A stretch of 64,000 nt of DNA from Sphagnum compactum (lineage: Eukaryota; Bryophyta; Sphagnopsida; Sphagnales): assembly GCA_965153455.1 (NCBI GenBank), contig OZ234503.1, positions 1,240,001 to 1,304,000 on the forward strand, written 5' to 3'. The notes below the pieces were generated by a model that saw nothing but the letters and a program-made list of their open reading frames with translations, was not told the DNA's origin and made no database searches. The position numbers were made by a program, and so were the translations under genes. Below, one piece after another: positions 1-10,993 of this stretch; positions within the stretch are counted from its first letter, which is position 1; the number at the start of each line of letters is the position of its first letter.

Positions 1-99
1 TCTCCTTCAAATATCTTTTTTTTTCTATAATGTGCACATACCATGTTTTTAATAAAATTATTGGCTTTCTAACGTGTCAAAATGGCTCCAACAATTTTC

Positions 100-1040
100 A
101 ATAGTCATTTGCAATTCCAATGTTTTCTTCATAGGTGATTATCACTTCTTTATGTTGCAAAAGGGTGTCTTGTTTCATTCTTGCAATAACGATTCAAAGA
201 TATAAATATTAATCCCATTTTAAAAAAAACCATCAACAATTTGTCATTCGCCTTATGTTGCATACAATTTGCCAATTTTAGAATTCATTCATACTAGACC
301 TCAACTTTTTCATCAACTTTTTGCTTGATGACATGAAGTGCACCATGTAAACTTGTTCCTTTTTTTTAACCTTTCAATAGTGTTTGCAAAAAATAACTTC
401 CAATTCATCAAAAACACAATTTGGGTGACTTTGCATGACATTTTCCCCCCATTCAAAAATGTCATCACAAAGAGTTAAATAAAACAAGTTGACGATATCC
501 ACATTGTTTCATTTTCCACTTGCATTAATCGCCTTTCTAAAAACCCAAATATGCACATCAAGGTCAAATCCAATAACATATCTTGGGTATAGTAACTCAT
601 TTTTTGTTAGTGGAAGTGTTATTAAAATTAGTGCTAAAATTGCTATTAAAGTTGGAAGTGGGTAGCATAGATTGCAAGGAAATCTTCTTTCCTCATGGTG
701 GCCCACTTGGTGATCCACCTCTAGGGGGTTCACTTCATGGTCCATTCGATCTTCCATTGGGGTCTGCCAAACTTTGTCCAACATTGCCCTTCCTATGGCT
801 CCTAAAATATAATCTCCTCTCCTTAAAGGACCATATGTTGGTTTTTAAAAGGCCACTACCTCCCCGTGGAGGTCCACTACCACCTCCTAAAGGTGCCATT
901 GGAAATATGTGCACCAAACTTGCATTTGGCACTGGTCCCACATTACTTCTTGGGGGCCAATAATAATAAGATGTTCCTTTAAAGTAAGGGAAAGATCCAA
1001 CAAATGGAAAACCATTAGGCATATCAACAACTATCAAAAC
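100..1040 (-). mobile_element. decayed Ty3/gypsy-like gag remnant
   Basis: On the minus strand, broken reading frames resemble the gag region of plant Ty3/gypsy elements. Near 640-500 there is a stretch like GFDLDVHIWVFRKAINASG, matching the usual 'DPDVHVWxFxKAIxANG' gag block. Near 330-200, in a shifted frame, follow residues like KQKVDEKVEV and ILKLANC, interrupted by stops. A Pro/Gly-rich stretch (PPRGGSGPP-like) lies upstream near 900-680. Several stops and frameshifts make it non-functional. I saw no LTRs or pol near it. The family assignment is from remembered gag sequence patterns and is moderately sure. Confidence 0.5.
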
Positions 1041-3954
1041 AAAAGGAATTCCTCCTATTGAAACAAATGTAATCCTATAGTCGAATTACCAAAAACTTGG
1101 ATTCAACTACCAAAGCCATGGAAACTTATATTATATAAGTAGCTACCATAGTACTTGTTACAAACATGATTGGGATATCTACCAAAATAGTTGGGGTTTG
1201 AGATTGAAGTGGTGTTCTCTTCACAAAGGGTCATGGTAATGGCAAAAAAAACATTCTCCATAGTCATGGCTAAACCCTAAACCGTAAATCAAAATCAATG
1301 TAATTTTGGTTATTGTAGTCACAATTACATCATCCTTTGGTTCAACATTCATACGTGAAAAAACCAAACTTCATTCTTGCAATTGATTATGCAATTCTTG
1401 CAATCGATTGAGTCTTTCTTGAAGTTGTGCGATTTCTTCAACAAAATTCAAAATAGGAGACGTTTGTGGTGAGTTTGATAGTGGATACAACCAAGTAACA
1501 TTTGGCTCATTCCATTCCCATCATATATTGCATCATGTGCTATTGAAGTAGTCGCACATTGATTTTATGGCTTTTCCTTCTTGATCTCTTCCTTGTGCAT
1601 GGGCTCCATTGCTTCACTTCTTTCCTCCATATGCTAGTCGTATTTTAGCAAAACATCCTCCTTACATTTCATTTGGCTTTGAATAAACATACCTAGTATA
1701 TATTAATTTCTATTTTGAATACAACACAAATATGTAATCATAGAATAAATACATACTTCCAACAAATACATACTTCTATTCACACAATCTACAAAAACAC
1801 AACAATTTCAACTATGTAAAGCCAATAATTATGCCATACAAGATTAAAATATATGGACATAACAAAAGCAAACACATTCAAATTTGTACTTCTAGTGATT
1901 AGATTTGCACATTGAAAATCGTAATGTAAAACATAAACAAAATTGTAAACTATTTCTTCCTCTTTCTATTTCCAATTCCTTTATTCTTGCTTTACAGGTA
2001 TTCTTAAACTCAAAAAATGTAAATACAATCCAAATCCACACAGGAGAGGAAATAGTTCCAAATTTCCCTCCAAAACCTAATTCGAATTAATAATAAGTTT
2101 TACTTTCAACCTTTCCTCCTCCTGTTACTACCTATTATAATGCTTTAACAATACACAATGACATATTGTAAATTGCTAATCACAAATCATTTTATATAAA
2201 TTATAATGTTTAAGTTTTTAAAAACATATAAAACTTTGTTTCCTACAAGTGAAATAATTCCTTTACCAAATCTAATTGATGTTTTCGATAGGGTTGCCAA
2301 ATGTAAGACCACTAAAAAGTGTCCAAGTGGAATCTGGAAAATAAAATTAACAATAAAAAGCTATCTACCAAATGGATTTTGGGGTCGTGAAAAATGTTAT
2401 AGAGGTCAAGAAGGTGAAAGGCTATGAAAAATATTCATGAACTTTGAATTCATTTCTCCCTTTGTTACAAAAGTCTTTCCTCCTGGTATCTCATTCCCTC
2501 AAATTTACAACATTAAAGTCTAATCAAATCATGAAGACAATGTTCGAATATAAGAAAATCAAGATCAAACGAACATTCTATGCAACTTCACTATATTGTT
2601 GAAAAGCTCACACAATGCATAAGGAAAACATTTCTTTTTTGCTTGAGGTTACAAATTAAGAAATAAACCTACAATGTCCGTAAAAAATCTACTTCCCATC
2701 ATGAATGTTTTAAAGATTTTATCCTTGGAATAAAAGTGTGCCATCCATGGTTCCACCTTGTACTACCATTGGGAAACATTTGATAAAGGTACTGTTGACC
2801 AATAAGCTAGTTAATACCCTCTATTGATCTTTTAGTGAATCTTAGAAAGGTCACTAACCTAAAAATTACTTCTTTGAACCAAAAGTCAACTTTCTATTTT
2901 TTCCTAAAGATTTAATTATTTTTGTGTTGATTAACATGTACCATGAAGCATCTCCAATAATCCATGATGAACTACATTCATAAGAATTAGATGCCCAAGG
3001 AAATCGCCACAAGCTTGCATGATCTAATCGTTGAAGGAGTTGCAAAGTAAAGCATAGATGCACAAATCTAATGGGTTGCCCATGATATTCATAACTAGCT
3101 CTGTTTGCACCTTCATTATCTAAGTATAATTGGCATAGATTGTTGTTTTGCAAAAGGTTTCCAAGACCCATACTAATGTGATGAAAACATACATGATGAA
3201 ACCCTAAAGTGAATAAAATAGTGCCGTCAAACTCCCGAAAGTAGAAACAACATATTTTTTGGTGGTTGATGGTGATGTGAAGGTAAGATTTTGTTGTTGT
3301 GGCTATTTTTTACGCAATTTGTTTGTTTGGAGGTTATGTGCACTATGAACTTTTATTTTCGGTAGCACCTAATGTGTCGCTATGTTTTTGTTGGATGCAT
3401 TTCCGGTGGTGTGATTTTGTTTGTGCACATGCCTTAATTGACGTTGACCAAGGAACTGGAGATGAAGATGAAGATAAGAAAAATAGTTGTTGAAGGGGAA
3501 GGGACCTTCTTCTTCAACAAGTTTTTGGTAATTTGTTGGGAGATAAATTATATTATGGTTTTCTCATGTGTGCCATTATAGGAATGTGTTTTTTGGTACA
3601 ATTACTTTTGTTTAAAGGCAATAAAGTAATACTGCACCATGTGCCTTAGTAGATAGGAGTTAGTTGTAGAAATAAACTTAGGGGTTGATGACTAGGGAAT
3701 GGTGATGAACTTTAAGTATATCGAGAGTGATCTTTATGGCTTTTCAATTTGTATGTGTGGATGTTTTTGTGGTTAGTTTGTGTGTAATAGTTCTTTGTCT
3801 CACAAGAGAACACCTTCGATAATGGGTGCTTTGAACTTTGAACCCTTACCCACCTTAGTATATATGAGTATCACTTGGGTAGCTAGAAGAATTGATACTT
3901 GGTTGGTTGGAATGGACCACTGTTGGATGGATATTACCTTTTTGTGATACGTGT
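1041..3954. other. AT-rich intergenic DNA, no gene recognised
   Basis: Only short reading frames occur. A minus-strand frame at 2866-3171 (101 codons) has ordinary amino-acid composition but no motif I recognise, and no splice context supports it. The stretch 1041-1700 may be further decayed gag-upstream sequence of the neighbouring retroelement relic. Confidence 0.5.
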
Positions 3955-4610
3955 CGAATAAGGATATCCAATTAGGACTCTCTTTGAATATTGGATATCA
4001 ATTTTTAAAAAAAAATTCAAATATCTAGATCAGATATGATATTTGAATTTTTTTATTTGACCCAAATATCAATGTGTCGAATATCAATCATTATTTATTA
4101 ATCGAATATCATTATCAGATATCATATACTCCAATTGCACATATTTTATTTAAAAACATCATTTAAACTAAAATAACCAAAAAAAAATGAAAATTTTAAA
4201 TTTTAAAAATACAATCAATAGTACACAATATAGAAAGTTGTTTACATGTCCTTAATCTCATCTCTATCAAAACAAATTTCATCGCAACACTTTATATTGT
4301 CTCCCTCCATTCCTAGCTGTTAGGTTTAGGATTGCACAACTAAAACTACAGCTAGCCGCAAACTTACTAACCTAAAACTTTATCCAATCCCTAACCTAAA
4401 CTAACACCTAAACCCTAAAAACCTAACTTGATATTTGTATCTGGCTGGATTTGATATCCAGCCCGGATATCAGAAATCCTGATATTTAAAATGGCTCCTC
4501 AATATCAGAAATGCAAATATCACATAAAGTTATATCCGAAAGTCTGGATATCATCGAAGGCAGGGCGGATATCCAGATTTTCCGGATATCTGCCCAAAAC
4601 TGGTAACTGG
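3955..4610. repeat. ATATC/GATAT-rich degenerate repeat
   Basis: The motifs GATATC, ATATCA and CCGGATATC recur many times (for example near 3962, 3994, 4047, 4110, 4450, 4465, 4550, 4569 and 4583) with variable spacing. They sit in otherwise AT-rich sequence containing several 'cctaaccctaaa'-like strings. It looks like a degenerate satellite or transposon end region; no coding potential is seen. Confidence 0.4.
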
Positions 4611-4626
4611 CAAGAGTACACCAGCC

Positions 4627-4670
4627 ATTGGATATAGTCTCGGTGCTCCCATGCCGAGACTATATCCAAT
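4627..4670. other. perfect 17-bp inverted repeat (hairpin)
   Basis: The arm 4627-4643 (ATTGGATATAGTCTCGG) is exactly complementary to 4654-4670, leaving a 10-nt loop. It lies just right of the ATATC-rich block and left of two more hairpins. The function is unknown. It could be a transposon sub-terminal structure or a structured RNA; no run of T follows to suggest a pol III terminator. Confidence 0.6.
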
Positions 4671-4730
4671 CACCGGTGGCCTCGAGCCAATTACAGGACA
4701 TAATCAACAGGGAAGGCAAATCGAGCTGAC

Positions 4731-4772
4731 GGTTATCGCTCATAACCAACCCTCTTCACAGACAGAAGAGGG
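4731..4772. other. two adjacent perfect hairpins
   Basis: GGTTAT (4731-4736) pairs with ATAACC (4742-4747) across 5 nt. Two bases later CCCTCTTC (4750-4757) pairs with GAAGAGGG (4765-4772) across 7 nt. With the 17-bp hairpin at 4627 they make three stem-loops within 146 bp. Confidence 0.55.
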
Positions 4773-4867
4773 CTCTTCATGGATGAAAACTAGATTACTT
4801 CATGTACATTCAAGACTTCATTGAAGATATAAGGTTATCAGAAAATAACACTCATCTTTTTAAGGAC

Positions 4868-5005
4868 GAATCAGAATGCAACACGTCAGCAAGATTTCAC
4901 CTTCCCATTGATTATGTTCTTCAATACTAGTAGTATACATATGGGTGAATCAGAATGCAAACATGTTAGCAAGATTCGACTTCGGGTAATTGATCATATT
5001 CTTCT
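4868..5005 (+). repeat. short direct duplication (about 55 bp, two copies)
   Basis: The block starting GAATCAGAATGCAA at 4868 (then 'cagcaagatt' and 'ttgattatgttctt') recurs from 4947 with a few changes and ends near 5005 ('ttgatcatattcttc'). It sits immediately left of the repeat array. Confidence 0.5.
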
Positions 5006-5064
5006 TTTGAACAATACCACTATATATATCTACTTATCTCATACATATAATATCCTTGGTTTTG

Positions 5065-5360
5065 TCCTCTTGCGGTGGTGTCTGGTCGTCCTTTCCATCC
5101 ATTCGTCCCGTCTTCCATCCATCTAAGTTCTTCATCCCGGAAGAAGAAGATGATGGAAGAGGAGGAGGACGGATGGCAGCAGCATGCAGCTCAGCTTTGC
5201 ATGGTTGTCCTCTTGCGGTGGTGTCCGGGCGTCCCGTCTTCCTCCATTGTTGTGGAAAGTGGGGGATGCCAAGAAGAAGAACAAGACCGTCCTCTTGCGG
5301 TGGTGTCCGGCCGTCCCGTCTTCCTCCATTGTTGTGGAAAGTGAGGGATGCCAGGAAGAA
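5065..5360 (+). repeat. about 84-bp tandem repeats
   Basis: Units starting 'gtcctcttgcggtggtgtc' occur near 5065, 5208 and 5291. The last two are nearly identical over about 80 bp ('cccgtcttcctccattgttg', 'tggaaagtg.gggatgcc'). The apparent long frames on both strands here are products of this repetition, not a gene. Confidence 0.6.
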
Positions 5361-5395
5361 GAAGACAAAGGAAAAATAAGAAGAAGAAGAAGATG

Positions 5396-5998
5396 GATTG
5401 ATGTGGGTTTTCGTTTTGTGCAGACGAGTCGCCAGTGGAACAAGTGAGACGAACGGTTCCCAATACGGATGATCTGAGTCTGCCGGTATGGACATTCCGG
5501 ATGTGCACAATAGGCTTGCTATTTTGTTTCTAGAAGGCAATTCTTGCTTGGAATTCCTGGAAGATGCCATTAGAGAACTTGGAAATTCTTTCTCAACATG
5601 CTTTGCGTGTACTTTATGAAAGGTTTGAAGTTCTGAGGCTTTTGTCAGGATTTCAGTGTGAGGATTTTCCAGTGTTTCTAAACAACTTCATCACAAAGGT
5701 GGGTCATTTCATAATCACTTTTTTTTTAAAATTTAAAGAAAATTTCAATTTGAGTTTTTTGTTAACAAAATTTCTATTTAGGCCTAAGGATTAGAACCTT
5801 TTTATTATTTTGACTTAGGATTTTTAAAAATTGCCATTTTGGCTTGGGTTAGAATCTTTTTATTGTTTTGACTTAAGATTAACAAAAATTTAGCACTGAG
5901 GCTTACAATTAGGTTTAAAATTGGGCATTCTAAAAAATTCCTGAAAAACATTTCTCAAAATGCTTGAAAAATATTCATTAGTTTGAGAATCTTTATTC
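5396..5998 (+). pseudogene. captured OPT-transporter exon fragment, copy 1
   Basis: Reading about 5424-5534 gives DESPVEQVRRTVPNTDD then LSLPVWTFRMCTIGLLF and a stop. This matches the conserved N-terminal start of plant oligopeptide transporters (OPT family: acidic residues, VxxTVPNTDD, LPVWTFRMW). A second exon-like part (5564-5698; residues like LENLEILSQHALRVLYERFE) ends at a good donor, AAG|GTGGGT, but I do not recognise it. This copy lacks a 53-bp stretch present in copy 2. The fragment covers only a few percent of an OPT protein (usually about 700 aa), so it is non-functional. Confidence 0.6.
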
Positions 5999-6282
5999 TG
6001 CCCAATATATTTTGGGTAGCTTATATAGGTTGATTTTTTTTCATTTTTGCTGAAGAATTTGGGAAATCAACAAATCCTATGCTCGGAAATATTCATTTTT
6101 TTCTAAGATGCTTGAAAAAATTTCAGGCAATTTTGGAAATTTTAGCTTGTTTTGGAAAGTTATAAATGCTGATTTTTATCGTTCCTACCCAAAATATATT
6201 GGGCACTGGATGCTTGAAATTTATTGGCATTTTGGGAATTCTCATTTTGCTCAATAATAATCGACACCTTATAAATGTTGAA

Positions 6283-6995
6283 GATTGATGTGGGTTTTAG
6301 TTTTGTGCAGTCCGGGGGAGGGACTGGAAGGACTGAAAGCATTGGAACAGGGTGGGAACGTGGACGAGTCGCCAAGGGAACAAGTGAGACGAACGGTTCC
6401 CAATACGGATGATCCGAGTCTGCCAGTATGGACATTCCGGATGTGCACAATAGGCTTGCTATTTTGTTTCTAGAAGGCAATTCTTGCTTGGAATTCCTGG
6501 AAGATGCCATTAGAGAACTTGGAAATTCTTTCTCAACATGCTTTGCGTGTACTTTATGAAAGGTTTGAAGTTCTAAGGCTTTTGTCAGGATTTCAGTGTG
6601 AGGATTTTCCAGTGTTTCCAAACAACTTCATCACAAAGGTGGGTCATTTCATAATCACTTTTTTTTTTAAATTTAAAGAAAATTTCAATTCGAGTTTTTT
6701 GTTAACAAAATTTCTATTTAGGCCTAAGGATTAGAATTTTTTTATTATTTTGACTTAGGATTTTTAAAAATTGCCATTTTGGCTTGGGTTAGAATATTTT
6801 TATTATTTTGACTTAGGATTTTTAAAAATTGCCATTTTGGCTTGGGTTAGAATCTTTTTATTGTTTTGACTTAAGATTAACAAAAATTTAGCACTGAGGC
6901 TTACAATTAGGTTTAAAATTGGGCATTCTAAAAAATTCCTGAAAAACATTTCTCAAAATGCTTGAAAAATATTCATTAGTTTGAGAATCTTTATT
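6283..6995 (+). pseudogene. captured OPT-transporter exon fragment, copy 2
   Basis: This is a direct duplicate of 5396-5998 at a distance of about 890-1,000 bp. The frame 6285-6473 reads through to DESPREQVRRTVPNTDD, then PSLPVWTFRMCTIGLLFCF and a stop, again the OPT N-terminal signature (the Trp usual after FRM is Cys here). It retains 53 bp (about 6311-6363) missing from copy 1, and carries an extra copy of a short repeat ('cttaggatttttaaaaattg') near 6752-6830. The unrecognised second exon-like part is at 6504-6638. Identity is high, so the duplication is fairly recent. Confidence 0.6.
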
Positions 6996-7612
6996 CTCTT
7001 TAGACATGTATTTGACAACAGTGGCAAAAGCTTCATCTTTCTGGGAAAGACAAATGGAATGATGGGTTTTGATTCACACCCAATCTTGCACACACACACG
7101 CACAATGCATACCACAGTGCTGTCAGAGAATACTTTAAACAAGCCATAAACAAACATAAAAATAAAAAAAAGTAAAAACGCAAAAACTTTAAAAAAGGAA
7201 TGGAAACAAATGAAACAAGGAAAGAGAAATACAGTAAAATAATTTTAAAAGAAAAAAATTTACAAAAATGAAGAAACCAAGTAAAGAGTAAAAAATTAAA
7301 GAAATAAAACTTATAATAATGAAGAAAAGCCCTACTTGAAAAAGAATGAGGTGTATCTTCTTTCTCCAAACTTCAAACTTGCATCCAAATAAACAAAAAT
7401 ATAAAAGTGAAAAAGAAACACTTTATTTTTATTATACAAAATAATAATAAAAACAGAAAACACATTAAAAAAAAGAAAAAGATAAAAGTTTCTAAAAAAC
7501 TAAAACATGAACCAAGTTTAAAGAAACCGAAGGAGTTCGTAATATTGTTACTAGAAGAGAAAGTGATGTCATATGTCACAGTGTCCGAAGGTCACGGGTA
7601 CCCACTAGTATA

Positions 7613-8360
7613 ATATTTTAGGTTTTGTCCTGTTGTGGTTGGCGGTCGTCCTTTCTATCCATCCGTCCCGTCGTCCATCCCGTCATCCATCCGTCCCTCC
7701 ATCCATCCAAGGCAAAGAGGGGGAGGGGAGGGCGCGGGCCCTTCTTAAATTGCAAAACTCCACTGTTTCAGGGAATTGCCCATTCTGCCTTATTTATAGC
7801 ACAATAGGTATCCATCCTGTTATGAAGGGGTATTGGCCCATAATAAAAATTTCAGGCAGGCACTGAGGAAGGCTCGGTATGCAATCAATGCAGCCAATTT
7901 TTTCCTTTTTTGGGTTTTGGGGAGAGGGGGAAAGGGAGAATTTTTTTCTTTTTTCTATTGGGGGTGGGGATCCCGTCATCCATCCATGGAATGGAGGAGA
8001 CAATCATGTGGCAATTCATCTCATAGTAAGGAGGTAGTTGCCAGGAGGGACCGACCCCAGGTCGTCCCTAGCAGTGTTTTTTTTTATTTTATTTTTCTAA
8101 GATTTTTTGTTTGTAGCCACAGTGGGGCTCTTCCATAGAAAAATGTGGCGACCTTCCTCAAGAAGATTGTGCCAAAACTGGCTATAAAGCCGGATATGAA
8201 GTAAACAACTGTAATCATGCTTCTATATCTTTGACTACACACTCAAAACCAACCAAATATATTTGATAATTTTGTTTTTTTTGCTCACCCCCCCCCCCCC
8301 CGCCCCCCCCCCACTCACTTTTGGGGGACTTCATAGTGTCCGAAGGTCACGGGTACCCAC
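7613..8360 (+). mobile_element. repeat element copy 1 (tandem)
   Basis: This is an about 755-bp unit: 5' CATC/CGTC-rich block (about 7640-7710), 'gcaaagaggggg', a central part with 'ggtattggcccataataaaa', a block with 'ttgtagccacagtgggg' and 'ggctataaagccgg', a C-run, then GTCACGGGTACCCACTA. The palindrome GGGTACCC is at 8351-8358. The next unit follows at once. The frames at 7625-7866 and 7833-8138 recur in the next copy and are repeat-derived. Confidence 0.65.
8284..8312. repeat. C homopolymer-rich run
   Basis: An almost pure run of C (one G) lies inside repeat copy 1; the corresponding place in copy 2 (about 9056-9075) is shorter and interrupted. Its length is unlikely to be reliable. Confidence 0.7.
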
Positions 8361-8379
8361 TATATATATCTCATATATA

Positions 8380-9124
8380 TAATATCCTTGGTTTTGTCCT
8401 CTTGCGGTGGTGTCTGGTCATCCTTTCCATCCATCCGTCCCATCGTCCATCCCGTCATCCATCCGTCCCTCCATCCATCCAAGGCAAAGAGGGGGGGAGG
8501 GCGCGGGCCCTTCTTAAATTGCAAAACTCCACTGTTTCAGGGAATTGCCCATTCTGCCCTATTTAGAGCACAATAGATATCCATCCTGTTATGAAGGGGT
8601 ATTGGCTCATAATAAAAATTTCAGGCAGGCACTGAGGAAGGCTCGGTATGCAATCAGTGCAGCCAATTTTTTCCTTTTTTGGGTTTTGGGGAGAGGGGGA
8701 AAGGGAGAAATTTTTTCTTTTTTCTATTGGGGGTGGGGATCCCGTCATCCATCCATGGAATGGAGGAGACAATCATGGCAATTCATCTCATAGTAAGGAG
8801 GTAGTTGCCAGGAGGGACCGACCCCAGGTCGTCCCTAGCAGTGTTGTTTTTTATTTTATTTTTCTAAGATTTTTTGTTTGTAGCCACAGTGGGGATCTTC
8901 CATAGAAAAATGTGGCGACCTTCCTCAAGAAGATTGTGCCAAAACTGGCTATAAAGCCGGATATGAAGTAAACAACTGTAATCATGCTTCTATAGCTTTG
9001 ACTACACACTCAAAACCAACCAAATATATTTGATAATTTTGTCTTTTTTTGCTCGCCCCCCCCTCTCACCCCCCACTCACTTTTGGGGGACCTCACAGTG
9101 TCCAAAGGTCACGGGTACCCACTA
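8380..9124 (+). mobile_element. repeat element copy 2 (tandem)
   Basis: This is nearly identical to the preceding unit, with its terminal GGGTACCC at 9113-9120 (762 bp from that of copy 1). Differences seen include a 3-bp deletion ('catgtggcaa' to 'catggcaa') and changes in the C-run. It ends CCCACTAG before a TATATA run, about 40 bp upstream of the patatin-like gene's TATA box. Confidence 0.65.
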
Positions 9125-9164
9125 GTATATATATATACATGTACTATGTAGCCAAGTTTCAGAC

Positions 9165-9172
9165 TATAAATA
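9165..9172 (+). promoter_or_regulatory. TATA box of the patatin-like gene
   Basis: TATAAATA in the context 'gactataaatactggg' is a strong plant TATA match. Transcription would start near 9195-9205. It is the best TATA candidate upstream of the patatin exons. Confidence 0.5.
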
Positions 9173-9908
9173 CTGGGTGCTTACAACACTGATCCAGACA
9201 CTACTACTACTACTAGTGTTGTTGTTGTTGTTGCTGTGTCGTTGTTATGCTTGTTGCAAGCTGCTTCCCCCTGGGCCTGCTTCCTCATCAGACTCCATCT
9301 TTCAGACAAGAACTGCTTTTTGCCTGAAAAACAAAAGCTTTGCTTTCTGAGATTATATAGTTCATTCCTCTTCCAGTCTTAGACTGATTTTGCTGACAAT
9401 TTAGCTGAAGCTGGGAGATTTTTCTGCTTCCACAAGACTTATATAAAAATCCTGATCGACAAAGAATAAAAGTCCTTCTGAGAAGATTTTGTGTGTTCCT
9501 AATCTTGAAACTTGTGTCCAGAGTCCTGACCTCATGTGTGACCTTGGTGGGTTTGGTCTGAACTTTCAGCAGCAGCAGTAGTAGCATCCTTCTCGCATGC
9601 ATGCAGGAATGAAGTCAGCAGATGACAACAACACCACCACCACCCACAAAGGGATTTGAACACCCATCATCATCCACTGAAATTATGTCTTTACAAGTGT
9701 TGAGCATGTTGAATTTTATTTTTCTTACTAGTAGTAGTGGTGGTCCAGATCTGGGAGATCCGTCTTACTCATGATGGGCTTTGCAAGCTCTCTGGAATCT
9801 TGTTTTTTGGGGTCCCAGGATTATAGACTATAGTCTTATGTTGCAGGCGGCACAGACAGAAAGTCTTCCAATTCTGCGGAGAATTCTAGTGGTACAGTAG
9901 CTGCGGCA
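9173..9908 (+). other. putative 5' leader of the patatin-like gene
   Basis: The stretch contains TAC and TTG trinucleotide runs (about 9200-9236) and no start codon opening into the patatin frame. A good acceptor (tgttgcag) ends at 9846, and the patatin frame is open from 9847. A leader intron ending there, or a short upstream coding exon, is therefore possible. Confidence 0.4.
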
Positions 9909-10957
9909 ATGCTGGAGGGATTCGCGAAAGAGAATCCCAAAGGGACGCTAGGAAAGCGTATCACAATCCTGAGTATTGATGGCGGTGGTGTGCGAGACCT
10001 CGTCCCTCTCGTCATTCTTATTGAGCTCGAAGGCATACTACAGGCAAGCAATTTTGCGTAAAGCAAATCCTGACCTTGTCAAGCTCAGATCTATGCTGAG
10101 CAGACTGTAAGCTTCCCCACAAGTCTAGCTGCAGCTGTTCTAAGTTGTGTCTGATGATTCCTTCCCAGAGCTCTCAGGATTCTGATCATCATCCCAGCAA
10201 GCAAGCAACATGCAGCCGTTAACTGCAGATGATCTTCTTCTTCTTCTTCTTCGTCTTTTTCAGCAAGATTTTCAAGCTGCGGGTTGTTGAAGAAAGTTCT
10301 GGTCTTGAGAGGGATTGGGTGTTCAAAGGGGACTTGGTTGTTGGCTGTGTGGATTGGGAAAACGTTGTTGTGTACAGAGACTGGATGGAGCAGAGAGAAG
10401 ATTGGTGGACTACTTTGATATGGTTGCAGGAACAAGCACAGGAGGTCTGATCACAGGCTTGATCACAACTCCTGCCTCACAAGATGCTCCCACTCGTCCT
10501 CTCTTCACTGCCACACAAGTCTTCAACTTCTATGACAGACATGCAACCACGCTGCTCCCACAAACCAGCACGTAAGACTTCTTAAGAAACAAGGAACACC
10601 CACCTCCTCCTCCTCCTCCTACTCCTCCTCGTCCTGCTTGCTGCCTGCATCTCTCTCTGTGTGCAGTGCTACAAGAAGAAAAGACTCATGATCAATCAAT
10701 CCTCAGAAGTCTGCACTACAAGACTCAATCAGTCCATGATGAATGCATGATTGATTTGTGATCTTCTTCTTCTTCTTCTTCTTTGAACTCATTTGTGTGA
10801 AACTGTCAGGAAGTACTTTGATTCTTGAAAACTTAGATTCTTCAAATTGGGTGGGGGTGGATGCTGCTGCAGATGTGATTGTAGAACACCGAGGTCTAGA
10901 GCTAATGACCTGGATATCTTGTTCTCCTATCTTGTTCTCCTCATGGCAGGCATGTAC

Positions 10958-10993
<36 letters not shown>

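Larger units (their letters stand above)
5051..7608 (+). mobile_element. repeat element copy 0 (Helitron-like?), carries captured exons
   Basis: It begins with the block 'ccttggttttgtcctcttgc' and a CATC/CGTC-rich stretch, and ends with GTCACGGGTACCCACTAG. The same two ends bound the two shorter elements that follow head-to-tail (7613-8360 and 8380-9124). Its interior differs: 84-bp tandem repeats at 5065-5360, then a duplicated block (5396-5998 and 6283-6995) that includes an OPT-transporter exon fragment. Shared ends, a CTAG terminus before T, tandem arrangement and exon capture with intron-side splice sites are typical of Helitrons. However, the GGGTACCC palindrome is a poor hairpin and no Rep/helicase is present. 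The superfamily is an inference. Confidence 0.45.

Noticed and set aside
583-963. Leu/Pro-rich plus-strand frame of 126 codons
   Set aside because: Antisense of the decayed gag relic, whose minus-strand residues match a known domain better.
4627-4772. tRNA or snRNA gene
   Set aside because: The hairpins do not form a cloverleaf, and no T-loop (GGTTCGANTCC) or pol III terminator is present.
5034-5570. 178-codon minus-strand frame and several overlapping plus frames
   Set aside because: They span the 84-bp tandem repeats and captured fragment; similar frames recur only because the DNA repeats.
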